Source of the DNA: Agelas oroides
Taxonomy: Eukaryota; Porifera; Demospongiae; Agelasida; Agelasidae
Assembly (NCBI GenBank): GCA_949130485.1
Contig: OX422204.1
Location: forward strand, 2,328,876 to 2,392,875
DNA length: 64,000 nt
Direction of reading: 5' to 3'
Shown here: piece by piece, positions 38,931-49,286 of the stretch
Position numbering within the stretch: the stretch's first letter is position 1
How the letters are laid out: each line of letters begins with the position of its first letter
Program-made: the position numbers and the translations under genes
Notes under the pieces: model-generated
Told to the model about the DNA's origin: nothing
What the model saw: only the letters and a program-made list of their open reading frames with translations
The model's database searches: none

Positions 38931-39518
38931 TTGTGGACCTTTACACTGCTGGCCAGTTGTCCTATGATCATCTACATTACTCCAGTCAGCGAGGTGACCA
39001 TCTACGGCAGTGAGGAGGTGACCATCTACGGCAGTGAGGAGGTGACCATCTACGGCAGTGAGGAGGTGACCATCTACGGCAGTGAGGAGGTGACCATCTA
39101 CGGCAGTGAGGAGGTGACCATCTACGGCAGTGAGGAGGTGACCACCTACGGCAGTGAGGTTACCATCTACGGCATTGAGGAAGTTACAATCTACGGCAGT
39201 GAGGTTACCATCTACGGCATTGAGGAAGTTACAATCTACGGCAGTGAGGTTACCATCTACAGCAGTGAGGAAGTTACAATCTACGGCAGTGAGGTTACCA
39301 TCTACAGCAGTGAGGAAGTTACAATCTACGGCAGTGAGGTTACCATCTACAGCATTGAGGAAGTTACAATCTACGGCAGTGAGGTTACCATATACGGCAG
39401 TGAGGAAGTTACAATCTACAGCAGTAAGGAGGTGACAATCTACATTACAGGATGTCTAGCAGAGTCCGAATCCAACCACCACGCTCCTGTGCAAGACAGC
39501 GACCAACCAACACAGTAA
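38931..39518 (+). CDS. Repeat ORF (EVTIYGSE units), function unknown
   Basis: 195 codons from an ATG downstream of a good TATA/CCAAT promoter. The first ~20 residues are hydrophobic (MWTFTLLASCPMIIYI), possibly a signal peptide. The body is about twenty repeats of EVTIYGSE, encoded by a 24-bp/21-bp unit (GAGGTGACCATCTACGGCAG). The alternating beta-prone/turn pattern could form a solenoid or fibre. A donor-like GTAAGT overlaps the stop at 39516. Splicing there would be phase 2 and does not join in frame to the exon at 39878. It may instead be a repeat with a chance ORF. No homologue recognised. 39519-39877 shows nothing further. Confidence 0.4.
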   Translation: MWTFTLLASCPMIIYITPVSEVTIYGSEEVTIYGSEEVTIYGSEEVTIYGSEEVTIYGSEEVTIYGSEEVTTYGSEVTIYGIEEVTIYGSEVTIYGIEEVTIYGSEVTIYSSEEVTIYGSEVTIYSSEEVTIYGSEVTIYSIEEVTIYGSEVTIYGSEEVTIYSSKEVTIYITGCLAESESNHHAPVQDSDQPTQ

Positions 39519-39877
39519 GTTAGACTGACTAGCTACAAGAGCACATATGACATACCTGTACACTCCACTGCACAAACATATTTGTGCATGGTATAGCTAA
39601 CTTTTAGTGTAGTGAAGACAAGTAGTTCCTATTGCAGCACTCACTAGAACATAATTATGCAGTCCATGATAAAATTAGGTTATCAGAGTGCACCCCACTG
39701 CATCGTTGCAAATACATACTCCATGTACACATCTGATGGCTAAAGTCTGTCACCACTCCAGATCACAACAACAAATTGGGTGTTTCGCACAGGTTGTTAG
39801 AGGACCCACAACAATTCATGACAACATTGAGGAGTTATTGAGTTATGAAAAAACTTGTCCATATTATCTCCTTGCAG

Positions 39878-40267
39878 ATGGATCGCAGTGCTATTAAGGC
39901 ATACCTTGCGGCTCCAGCAAGTCATGATGCAGATGGCAACTCATGGTGCCATGTTGACAGTTGTGGAGGCTCTTATGCCTCATACAGAATAAACATCTGG
40001 GGGTTAAAATCACCAGAGGAGAATCGGAAAAAGAATCGTAATCTGATTGCTCAGCAGCTCACCAACATTGAGAATCATCTGGCCAAGGCTCATGGTACGT
40101 TTGTATGAATCTGTGTTAATAGTTGTTCGTGTGTGCGTGTGGGTGTGCGTGTGTGTGCGTGTGTGTGTGCATGTGTGTGTGTGTGTATGTGTGTGTGCAT
40201 GTGTGTGTACATGTGTGTATGTGTATGTGCATGTGTGTGCATATGTGTGTATGTGCATGTGTGTGTG

Positions 40268-40310
<43 letters not shown>

Positions 40311-42883
40311 GTGTTCATTCCTGCATCTGTGGTGTGTGTGTGTGTACGTGTGTGTGTGTACATGTGTGTGTGCATATGTGCGGGCATGTATGCATATATG
40401 ACAATTCTAGCCTCACTAACAGACTCTTAATCCCTAGCTTTCCCTTGCACTAGCCTCGTTCCCAGGCTCTCCCTGCTGGGAACGAGGCTACCCTTGCACT
40501 ATCAATAGCTGTGGTGTGAAAGGTCTATCTTGCGTTGCACAGGCATCCCAAGTCACATGATCACGAGGGAAGTTCTACCCAAGGCCACCCCCCCATTCCC
40601 AGGTACAGTATGTAGTACATAGTTTTCATTTGATCCAAGAAATGTTATTCACAGAAACATGAGATATATATACTTCAATTAACATGAGAGTAGCCTCGTT
40701 CCCAGGCTCTCCAGAACGCGAAATGTGCACGCGTGGAGAGCCTGGTATCTATTCTACGTAGGCATGACGTAATCGAAATAGGACTAAAACAGAAAGGCAA
40801 CGTTTTGCACATTGTTCAACCAACTATGCGTTCAACGCTCAGTGTGTATGATATTCGACCCCCGATAACTAGATACATGTAGTAAGTTGGCCGCTACCTT
40901 CGCTCATTTTTCTGTTCTGAGTCTCAGGTATGCCCACGTGCAATTAAGGTCTTTGTACCGCCTTTCTACCTTTGAGGGTTCTCACGTGAGAATAAATACC
41001 AGGCTCTCTCCGCATGCACAAGTTCAATTTCGCGTTCCGGAGCGGAGGAGCCTGGGAACGAGGCTACATGAGAGTTGTTTTCATTCCCACGCTCACATAC
41101 CACCATTTCCAGACTCACATACCGAATATTTCTGTACTTACAAACTTATTGCTCAGTGGGGAACAAGAAGTGCGCTATATCAGTGTCATGACAAAGGGTT
41201 TCTGATTTTAAAAAAAATATTTGTCCTCTCTCTCTCTATGCAGAAATGCAGGAGCTAGATCGGCTTCGGAGGGAGGTGGCCAACCTCGACAATTTAGTGA
41301 CGACAATGCAGGAGAACCAGCAAAACCTGTATGACGAAATATCAGGGTTGGAGGATGATACACGGCACAACAAGCCATTCATTCCCCCCAACCCTCCCAT
41401 TCATCGAAGAGCCGTAAGTATTTTAATTAATTGTTCAAGCAGTGACTAGATTACATGTAAAACAAATCCAGTCATCAAGGAGGTGGTTGATTTTTTCATG
41501 ATTGTTCTCCAACCCTTGGAAGGGTCGGAGAACAAGACTAAGAATGTGACTACATGAGCTATGACCCCTTCATAGGCAGGAAATAAATGCACATGTACTT
41601 ATGCATCGACAGCAAAGACCATTACAATAGTTTTTGCAATTGTAATTTCCTTGTAAATGCAAATTACACCCCAAGCGGAACAAGACTGTATGTGCCATGA
41701 AAGTTAGCACTATTCTGCCCCAGTCACCCTTACTCCCACCTCAACACATGCACACACACATCCAGTATAGGGACATTTCCAGGCTAAGACAGCTGCTTGC
41801 TGAACGAGAAGAAAAAAATACGGTCCGCTGCACTTCGCAAAACAAAGATTTGACAGAAGAGAGTGAAGAGGAGGATATCTCTTTGAACCCCCCAAAGTGC
41901 GGTTCAAAGAGGAAAGCTCTGGAAGATGAGGATCTTCAACCTCAAAAAAAAAAAAAAAAAGATCAAGAAGACAGTGACTACACTTTGGTAAGTTACTAGA
42001 AGCTGTATCTCCAACCCTATGTTGCTTGTTTGGTGCAGTAGAATCGTTTGTCTGTCAGTACGTACGTAGTCACTTGTAAACTTTGTCCAAGGTACAAAAA
42101 TGAATGAATTTCTCCGTACCACACATTTGTATCCTGCAGAACTCTCCTCCGACCCCCCCGTATCCGGACTTCCATGCATGTATGAATGCACGGGGAAAAC
42201 TACCAAGGGGGTCGTATGAAGGCAAACGTCCGCCTCGACACCAAATGGCAAGCAAAATTCCAGTACCACACCAAGGGGGCCCTGGCCAGGGACCTAGCAA
42301 GCGTCCACTACAGCACCAAGCGGGCCCTGGCCAGGGACCTAGCAAGCGTCCAGTACCACACCAAGCGGGCCCTGGCCAGGGACCTAGCAAGCGTCCAGTA
42401 CCACACCAACCGGGCCCTGGCCAGGGACCTAGCAAGCGTCCAGTACCACACCAAGCGGGCCCTGGCCAGGGACCTAGCAAGCGTCCAGTACCACACCAAC
42501 CGGGCCCTGGCCAGGGACCTAGCAAGCGTCCAGTACCACACCAAGCGGGCCCTGGCCAGGGACCTAGCAAGCGTCCAGTACCACACCAAGCGGGCCCTGG
42601 CCAGGGACCTAGCAAGCGTCCAGTACCACACCAAGCGGGCCCTGGCCAGGGACGCAGTAGATGTCCACTACCACACCAAGCGGGCCCTGGCCAGGGACGC
42701 AGTAGATGTCCGCCCCCACAGCAGAGAGGATCTGGGCTGGGACCCAGTAGATGTCCGCCCCCACAGCAGAGAGGATCTGGGCTGGGGTCACAGCCACTTT
42801 TCAGTGGGGGATTTCGGCCTCCGATCCGGCCACCAACCGGGACCCTGGTGGCAGCCATAAATTCGCTGTCACAAAGAAAATGA
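39878..42883 (+). CDS. Candidate C2H2/BED-like finger, coiled coil and 15-aa-repeat protein, five exons
   Basis: Exons: 39878-40094, 40543-40602, 41244-41413, 41766-41987, 42140-42883; phases 1, 1, 0 and 0 agree, giving about 470 codons. Exon 1 has C24-x4-C29 and H67-x4-H72 (WCHVDSCGG ... NHLAKAH), the ligand pattern of a long-spaced C2H2 or BED-type finger. Exon 3 is a heptad-like coiled coil (EMQELDRLRREVANLDNLV). Exon 4 is another helix, then an acidic and a Lys-rich stretch with a probable nuclear signal (CGSKRKALEDED, KKKKK). Exon 5 carries about nine copies of GPGQGPSKRPVPHQ, then CPPPQQRGSGLGP units. A nuclear DNA-binding role is inferred. The ATG follows an acceptor (CTTGCAG), so an upstream 5' UTR or coding exon is likely. 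The C-terminal end is uncertain. Confidence 0.55.
40115..40395. repeat. (TG)n-rich microsatellite
   Basis: About 280 bp of TG repeats interspersed with CA, TA and CG steps, in intron 1 of the preceding gene. Long Val/Cys and His/Thr ORFs through it are spurious. Confidence 0.9.
40449..40491. mobile_element. Minimal foldback element
   Basis: TAGCCTCGTTCCCAGGCTC and CTGGGAACGAGGCTA with almost no loop. It is the shortest complete copy, showing that the element can consist of little more than its ends. Confidence 0.65.
40691..41068. mobile_element. Long foldback/TIR element
   Basis: The left end TAGCCTCGTTCCCAGGCTC at 40691 and right end GAGCCTGGGAACGAGGCTA ending ~41068 are inverted copies. 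An inner pair GAGAGCCTGGTAT (about 40735) and ATACCAGGCTCTC (about 40997) is inverted as well, so a smaller hairpin element sits at each end of a ~380-bp unit. It lies in intron 2 of the preceding gene, close to exon 3. Confidence 0.6.
42270..42790. repeat. 45-bp coding repeat (exon 5)
   Basis: About nine units of 45 bp (CAAGCGGGCCCTGGCCAGGG in each), then three or four 48-45-bp derivatives with CAGTAGATGTCC. Both strands and several frames are open. The frame continuous with exon 4 encodes GPGQGPSKRPVPHQA. Every unit holds the near-palindrome GGGCCCTGGCCAGGG. Confidence 0.85.
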
Positions 42884-44454
42884 GCTGCAGCTGGCCGAAG
42901 AAAATCAGTAACGTAAGTCTGGTGTTGCTCTGTTAAGTAAACATGATTGTCATCTGCATACAGTATTAGACTTGATACACACTGTTTGCGCATGCGCAAA
43001 GTCTCCTTGGTAACCTGCATACTATCCGTTACACTAAACAGTGTGCCAGGCGTTCCCTCCGATTTTTCGAGCGCCTGGGAACGAGGCTATAGACTTTAGT
43101 AATTTGTCGGATTTGTGTCCATACCTGCCTCACTTACAAAGCATTTTCTTGTTACTTTTCCATGTGCAGGGTGTGATTCGCATATTCTCGTCTGATCCAA
43201 GCTGCGGAGCCACAGTGAATCTGTAGGTGATCTCCTTGAGGTGGGAGCCCTGGTTTCTTGTGAGTTCCTGGTTGGCAGGCCCATCCATATTTAGGGACTT
43301 CCTGTAGAGGTTGGGTGCTAGAAACTGTCCTTAAGTCCTCCCCAGGTTAAATCAGTGTGATTGACGGTAATGTCAATCAGGGTCTTAGGTGGTTGACGGT
43401 GATGTCAATTGTTTTATAGGCTGGGTCAGGGTGATGGCTTTAAGCGTGCGTGTGGGGAGGGAGAGGGGGGTGCGTGCATGTTCACAAACTGTCCTTTTTT
43501 TAAAGGTCCTCCCCAAGTTAAGTCAGTGTGATTGACAGTGATGTCAATCAGGGTCTTAGGTGGTTGACGAAATCAATTGTTTCATAGGGGTCAGGGTGAT
43601 ACGTGTGCTTACATGTGTGTTTGCTTGTTTTACATGTGTGTGTGAGTGTGTGTCTGTGTGTGCGTGTCTCCAGGGAACCATATTCTTATATGCATGTTAA
43701 CGAGCCTGGATCCTCTTTTGACACACATGGTTGCCATGAGACCACAAACAGTAGTCGTTTCTTAAGCAGCCACTGAAACATATCTGTACTCCAAGATTAC
43801 CATTCCCATTTTTTGAGCATTTGAAGGTGACTACTCCTCATATGAATGCAAGTGGGTGTTTGTATGCATGTATATATTATACCAGCCAGCCACACAGCCA
43901 AGAAAAGTAATCAGTAATCTGGGTACACAAAGTCAACATGTTAATTACATTAAGTTCAGTTTGCAATGGTTGTATAATACTAACTTCATGTCACCAGGTG
44001 AGTTAATTGTGTTTTATTCACTATAATGTTACAAATCCTGTTATGTTCACTATCGGCATGTAATCACGTGAGTTGTTTTAACGTCATGTAATCACGTGAG
44101 TTGTTTTAACGTCGTGTAATCACGTGAGCTGTTTTACGTTCACTAACATCCTGCCACCTTGCGAGTTGTGTTTTGCATGCTGCGTTATCACGCGAGTATT
44201 GTTACGTATATATATGTGCTAATTTAAAAGTTTCTGAAACCCTAACTACTAAATAACTAACTACATGCACCTAACTATATCTAAACTTGGCTGGTTTGGT
44301 TAAAAAAACCCACTTGCATTCATCTGAGTATTTTTGTGACCTTCCATTTTTGAGCCTTAGCATGGAATGAGTTAACTCTTGGAGTGTGCATGTGTGTCAG
44401 TGTTTGCTTCAGTAAAATGACTTACTGTTTGTGGTCTTGGCCACAGAATAGTGT
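42884..44454. other. Interval with imperfect duplications, no gene supported
   Basis: 43046-43090 is a foldback right end (GCCTGGGAACGAGGCTA). 43330-43470 and 43495-43610 are imperfect copies of each other (TCCTCCCCA, GTGTGATTGAC, GTCAATCAGGGTCTTAGG). 44060-44130 has three ~29-bp units of TAATCACGTGAGTTGTTTTA, each with an E-box. A short frame after CTGTGCAGG at 43170 (GVIRIFSSDPSCGATVNL) is exon-like but unconnected. Confidence 0.5.
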
Positions 44455-44805
44455 GTGCATTTTAGTCTTTCCTATAATTGTAGTGTTTACATGTTTGTTT
44501 GTCAGTTTTGTGATTGTAGTGTTTACATGTTTGTCAGTTTTGTGATTGTAGTGTTTACATGTTTGTCAGTTTTGTGATTGTAGTGTTTACATGTTTGTCA
44601 GTTTTGTGATTGTAGTGTTTACATGTTTGTCAGTTTTGTGATTGTAGTGTTTACATGTTTGTCAGTTTTGTGATTGTAGTGTTTACATGTTTGTCAGTTT
44701 TGTGATTGTAGTGTTTACATGTTTGTTTGTCAGTTTTGTGATTGTAGTGTTTACATGTTTGTCAGTTTTGTGATTGTAGTGTTTACATGTTTGTGTTTGT
44801 TCATA
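44455..44805. repeat. 31-bp minisatellite
   Basis: About eleven units of TTTGTGATTGTAGTGTTTAC plus ATGTTTGTCAG, some with an extra TTTG. It is AT-rich and nearly identical between units, so recently homogenised. Confidence 0.9.
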
Positions 44806-45169
44806 ATTGTTATGTTTACGTGTATATGTTTGTGAGTGTGGTGTCTTACATGTACATTGTATGTGCATGAGTGAGTGAGTGCATAAGTGAGTGAGTGAGG
44901 AAGTGAGTGAGGCCTTTCTTTTCTCATACGTAAGTAAGGGACATGTCCATGGGTTTTGCTCCGTGGGAGTTGTTTTGGGAGGCAAAACGGGCAGTTGATA
45001 GCACCAATGCTATATAGGAGGTCCCAATAAGTGGATGGTCACTTGCTAACAGGTTCTTACTCAACCTTAACCAGGGGGGTGGGAAAGGAGAGATCCTACT
45101 CGCCAGCTCAAATCCGGTACTGTGGCTCCAAGGTGCGGTGAGGATTTTTAAGGCCCAAGCTGACAGCAT

Positions 45170-45535
45170 CTTCGCTCCTTGGAGGAACCAGAAGACTGGG
45201 TGCTCCCCCCTCACTGGGGAGCGTCTTCGCTCCTGGGGGGAGCCAGAAGACTGGGTGCTCCCCCCTCACTGGGGAGCGTCTTCGCTCCTGGGGGGAGCCA
45301 GAAGACTGGGTGCTCCCCCCTCACTGGGGAGCGTCTTCGCTCCTGGGGGGAGCCAGAAGACTGGGTGCTCCCCCCTCACTGGGGAGCGTCTTCGCTCCTG
45401 GGGGGAGCCAGAAGACTGGGTGCTCCCCCCCCACTGGGGAGCCAGAAGACCGGGTGCTCCCCCCTCACTGGGGAGTGTCTTCGCTCCTGGGGGGAGCCAG
45501 AGGACTGGGTGCTCCCCCCTCACTGGAGATCATCT
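45170..45535. repeat. 55-bp minisatellite
   Basis: About six to seven units (GGAGCCAGAAGACTGGGTGC followed by TCCCCCCTCACTGGGG and GCGTCTTCGCTCC), period 55 bp, one unit shortened at ~45440. The upstream 45000-45170 has an exon-like look on both strands but no family match; CAGCTCAAATCCGGTACT resembles a tRNA B-box only loosely. Confidence 0.9.
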
Positions 45536-45539
45536 TAAG

Positions 45540-46012
45540 GTTTGCTCCTCACAGCATTCCCTCTTCACAGCAATTTCTTCTCACAGCAATTTCTTCTCAC
45601 AGCAATTGCTCCTCATGGCATTCCCTCCTCACGGCAATCGCTCCTCACAGCAATTGCTCCTCACAGCATTCCCTCTCCATGGCACGACATTCCCTCTTCA
45701 CTGCACTGCAATTGCTCCTATCAGCAATTGCTCCTCATGGCATTCCCTCTTCACAGCAATTGCTCTTCACAGCAATTTCTTCTCACAGCAATTGCTCCTC
45801 ATGGCATTCCCTCCTCACAGCATTCCCTTCTCACGCCAATTGCACCTCACAGCATTCCCTCTTCACAGCAATTGCTCTTCACAGCAATTTCTTCTCACAG
45901 CAATTGCTCCTCATGGCATTCCTCCTCACGGCAATCGCTACAATTGCTCTTCAAGGCAATTGCCCCTCACAGCATTCCTTCCTCACAGCAATTGCTCCTC
46001 ACGGCAATCGCT
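45540..46012. repeat. Degenerate ~16-17-bp repeat (AGCAATTGCTCCTCAC)
   Basis: Units such as CAGCAATTGCTCCTCA, CAGCATTCCCTCCTCA and GGCAATCGCTCCTCA in mixed order, without a fixed higher-order pattern. The same motif mix forms the variable block inside every ~600-bp unit of the next array. Confidence 0.85.
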
Positions 46013-46016
46013 CCTC

Positions 46017-49000
46017 GCAGAGGAGTTTGTTCTCTTGTGGCTCTTCACATGCAGCCAGTGCTGTTAGAGCCTCTCTCTACCTTGGGTAGCCATGCAGGCA
46101 TGGCTTACCTATTTGATTCCTTTTTTTGATTCCAATCAACTACAAATACATTAATTGTGATTCTCAATCTTCTAATCAACTATAAAAAGAAAAAACACAA
46201 AAAAATAAACAAAACACAAAAAACCAAAAAAAAAAACATTTGTGATGTAAATGTGATTTGGTGATGGTCTAATGATACAGAATCTGTGTGTGGGTTTGTG
46301 TGTTTGTTTGTTTTGCTTTGCTCCAGCCAGTGTGGACAGGAGTTTTGATCTCCTGTGGCTCTTCACATGACCAGACAGTCACTTGACCTCCTCACCGCGC
46401 TCCTTCATCACTGCGCTCCCTCCTCGCTGCGCTCCCTCCTCGCTGCGCTCCCTCCTCGCTGCGCTCCCTCCTCGCTGCGCTCCCTCCTCACTGCATTCCC
46501 TCCTCACGGCAATCCCTCCTCACTGCATTCCCTCCTCACTGCATTCCCTCCTCACTGCGCTCCCTCCTCACTGGATTCCCTCCTCACGGCAATCCCTCCT
46601 CACAGCAATTGCTCCTCAAGGCAATCGCTCCTCGCAGAGGAGTTTGTTCTCTTGTGGCTCTTCACATGCAGCCAGTGCTGTTAGAGCCTCTCTCTACCTT
46701 GGGTAGCCATGCAGGCATGGCTTACTTATTTGATTCCTTTTTTGATTCCAATCAACTACAAATACATTAATTGTGATTCTCAATCTTCTAATCAACTATA
46801 AAAAGAAAAAACACAAAAAAATAAACAAAACACAAAAAACCAAAAAAAAAAACATTCGTGATGTAAATGTGATTTGGTGATGGTCTAATGATACAGAATC
46901 TGTGTGTGGGTTTGTGTGTTTGTTTGTTTTGCTTTGCTCCAGCCAGTGTGGACAGGAGTTTTGATCTCCTGTGGCTCTTCACATGACCAGACAGTCACTT
47001 GACCTGGATTCCCTCCTCACCGTGCTCCTTCATCACTGCGCTCCCTCCTCACCGCGCTCCTTCATCACTGCGCTCCCTCCTCGCTGCGCTCCCTCCTCAC
47101 CGCGCTCCCTCCTCACCGCGCTCCCTCCTCACTGCATTCCCTCCTCACGGCAATCCCTCCTCACTGCATTCCCTCCTCACTGGATTCCCTCCTCACGGCA
47201 ATCCCTCCTCACAGCAATTGCTCCTCACGGCAATCGCTCCTCACAGAGGAGTTTGTTCTCTTGTGGCTCTTCACATGCAGCCAGTGCTGTTAGAGCCTCT
47301 CTCTACCTTGGGTAGCCATGCAGGCATGGCTTACCTATTTGATTCCTTTTTTGATTCCAATCAACTACAAATACATTAATTGTGATTCTCAATCTTCTAA
47401 TCAACTATAAAAAGAAAAAACACAAAAAAATAAACAAAACACAAAAAACCAAAAAAAAAAAACAGTTGTGATGAAAATGTGATTTGGTGATGGTCTAATG
47501 ATACAGAATCTGTGTGTGGGTTTGTGTGTTTGTTTGTTTCGCTTTGCTCCAGCCAGTGTGGACAGGAAGTTTTGATCTCCTGCGGCTCTTCACATGACCA
47601 GACAGTCACTTGACCTCCTCACCGCGCTCCTTCATCACTGCGCTCCCTCCTCGCTGCGCTCCCTCCTCACTGCATTCCCTCCTCACGGCAATCCCTCCTC
47701 ACTGCATTCCCTCCTCACTGCATTCCCTCCTCACTGCGCTCCCTCCTCACTGGATTCCCTCCTCACGGCAATCCCTCCTCACAGCAATTGCTCCTCAAGG
47801 CAATCGCTCCTCGCAGAGGAGTTTGTTCTCTTGTGGCTCTTCACATGCAGCCAGTGCTGTTAGAGCCTCTCTCTACCTTGGGTAGCCATGCAGGCATGGC
47901 TTACCTATTTGATTCCTTTTTTGATTCCAATCAACTACAAATACATTAATCGTGATTCTCAATCTTCTAATCAACTATAAAAAGAAAAAACACAAAAATA
48001 TAAACAAAACACAAAAAACCAAAAAAAAAAAACATTTGTGATGAAAATGTGATTTGGTGATGGTCTAATGATACAGAATCTGTGTGTGGGTTTGTGTGTT
48101 TGTTTGTTTCGCTTTGCTCCAGCCAGTGTGGACAGGAGTTTTGATCTCTTGTGGCTCTTCACATGACCAGACAGTCACTTGACCTGGATTCCCTCCTCAC
48201 CGCGCTCCTTCATCACTGCGCTCCTTCATCACTGCGCTCCCTCCTCACTGCATTCCCTCCTCACGGCAATCCCTCCTCACTGCATTCCCTCCTCACTGCA
48301 TTCCCTCCTCACTGCGCTCCCTCCTCACTGGATTCCCTCCTCATGGCAATCCCTCCTCACAGCAATTGCTCCTCACGGCAATCGCTCCTCGCAGAGGAGT
48401 TTGTTCTCTTGTGGCTCTTCACATGCAGCCAGTGCTGTTAGAGCCTCTCTCTACCTTGGGTAGCCATGCAGGCATGGCTTACCTATTTGATTCCTTTTTT
48501 GATTCCAATCAACTACAAATACATTAATTGTGATTCTCAATCCTCTAATCAACTATAAAAAGAAAAAACACAAAAAAATAAACAAAACACAAAAAACAAA
48601 AAAAAAACATTTGTGATTTGGTGATGGTTTGATGATACAGAATCTGTGTGTGGGTTAGTGTGTTTGTGTGTTTGTTTGTTTGTTTGTTTCACTTTGCTCC
48701 AGCCAGTGGCCTGGACAGGAGTTTTGATCTCTTGTGGCTATTCACATGACCAGACAGTCACTTGACCTGGATTCCCTCCTCACCGCACTCCTTCATCACT
48801 GCACTCCCTCGTCGCTGCGCTCCTTCATCACTGCGCTCCCTCCTCACCGCGCTCCTTCATCACTGCGCTCCCTCCTCACTGCGCTCCCTCCTCACTGCGC
48901 TCCCTCCTCACTGGATTCCCTCCTCACGGCAATCCCTCCTCACAGCAATTGCTCCTCATGGCAATCGCTCCTCGCAGAGGAGTTTGTTCTCTTGTGGCTC

Positions 49001-49262
49001 TTCACATGCAGCCAGTGCTGTTAGAGCCTCTCTCTACCTTGGGTAGCCATGCAGGCATGGCTTACCTATTTGATTCCTTTTTTGATTCCAATCAACTACA
49101 AATACATTAATTGTGATTCTCAATCTTCTAATCAACTATAAAAAGAAAAAACACAAAAAAATAAACAAAACACAAAAAACCAAAAAAAAAAAACATTTGT
49201 GATGAAAATGTGATTTGGTGATGGTCTAATGATACAGAATCTGTGTGTAGGTTTGTGTGTTT
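46017..49262. repeat. ~570-617-bp satellite, six units
   Basis: Landmark CAGAGGAGTTTGTTCTC occurs at 46017, 46634, 47243, 47813, 48391 and 48974 (spacings 617, 609, 570, 578, 583). Each unit has a conserved ~350-bp part (GCAGCCAGTGCTGTTAGAGC, an A-rich stretch AAAAAGAAAAAACAC, TTTGCTCCAGCCAGTG) and a length-variable block of the CTCCCTCCTCACTGC motif, which explains the spacing differences. Short ORFs recur identically per unit and have no recognisable product. Confidence 0.92.
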
Positions 49263-49286
49263 GTTTTTGTCTGTTTGTTTCGTTTT

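Noticed and set aside
40010-40453. Val/Cys- and His/Thr-rich ORFs up to 127 codons
   Set aside because: They are products of the (TG)n microsatellite.
42070-43020. 316-codon - strand ORF (GPWPGPAWCGTGRLL repeats)
   Set aside because: It is the antisense shadow of the 45-bp coding repeat in exon 5, whose + frame continues from a spliced upstream exon.
45138-46129. Overlapping ORFs of 309, 259 and 195 codons
   Set aside because: They are read-through of 55-bp and ~16-bp tandem repeats in all three frames.
46355-49046. Repeated ~90-110-codon ORFs ending in CGSSHAASAVRASLYLG or LLWLFTCSQCC
   Set aside because: They recur with each ~600-bp satellite unit in two frames at once. There is no start context or homology.
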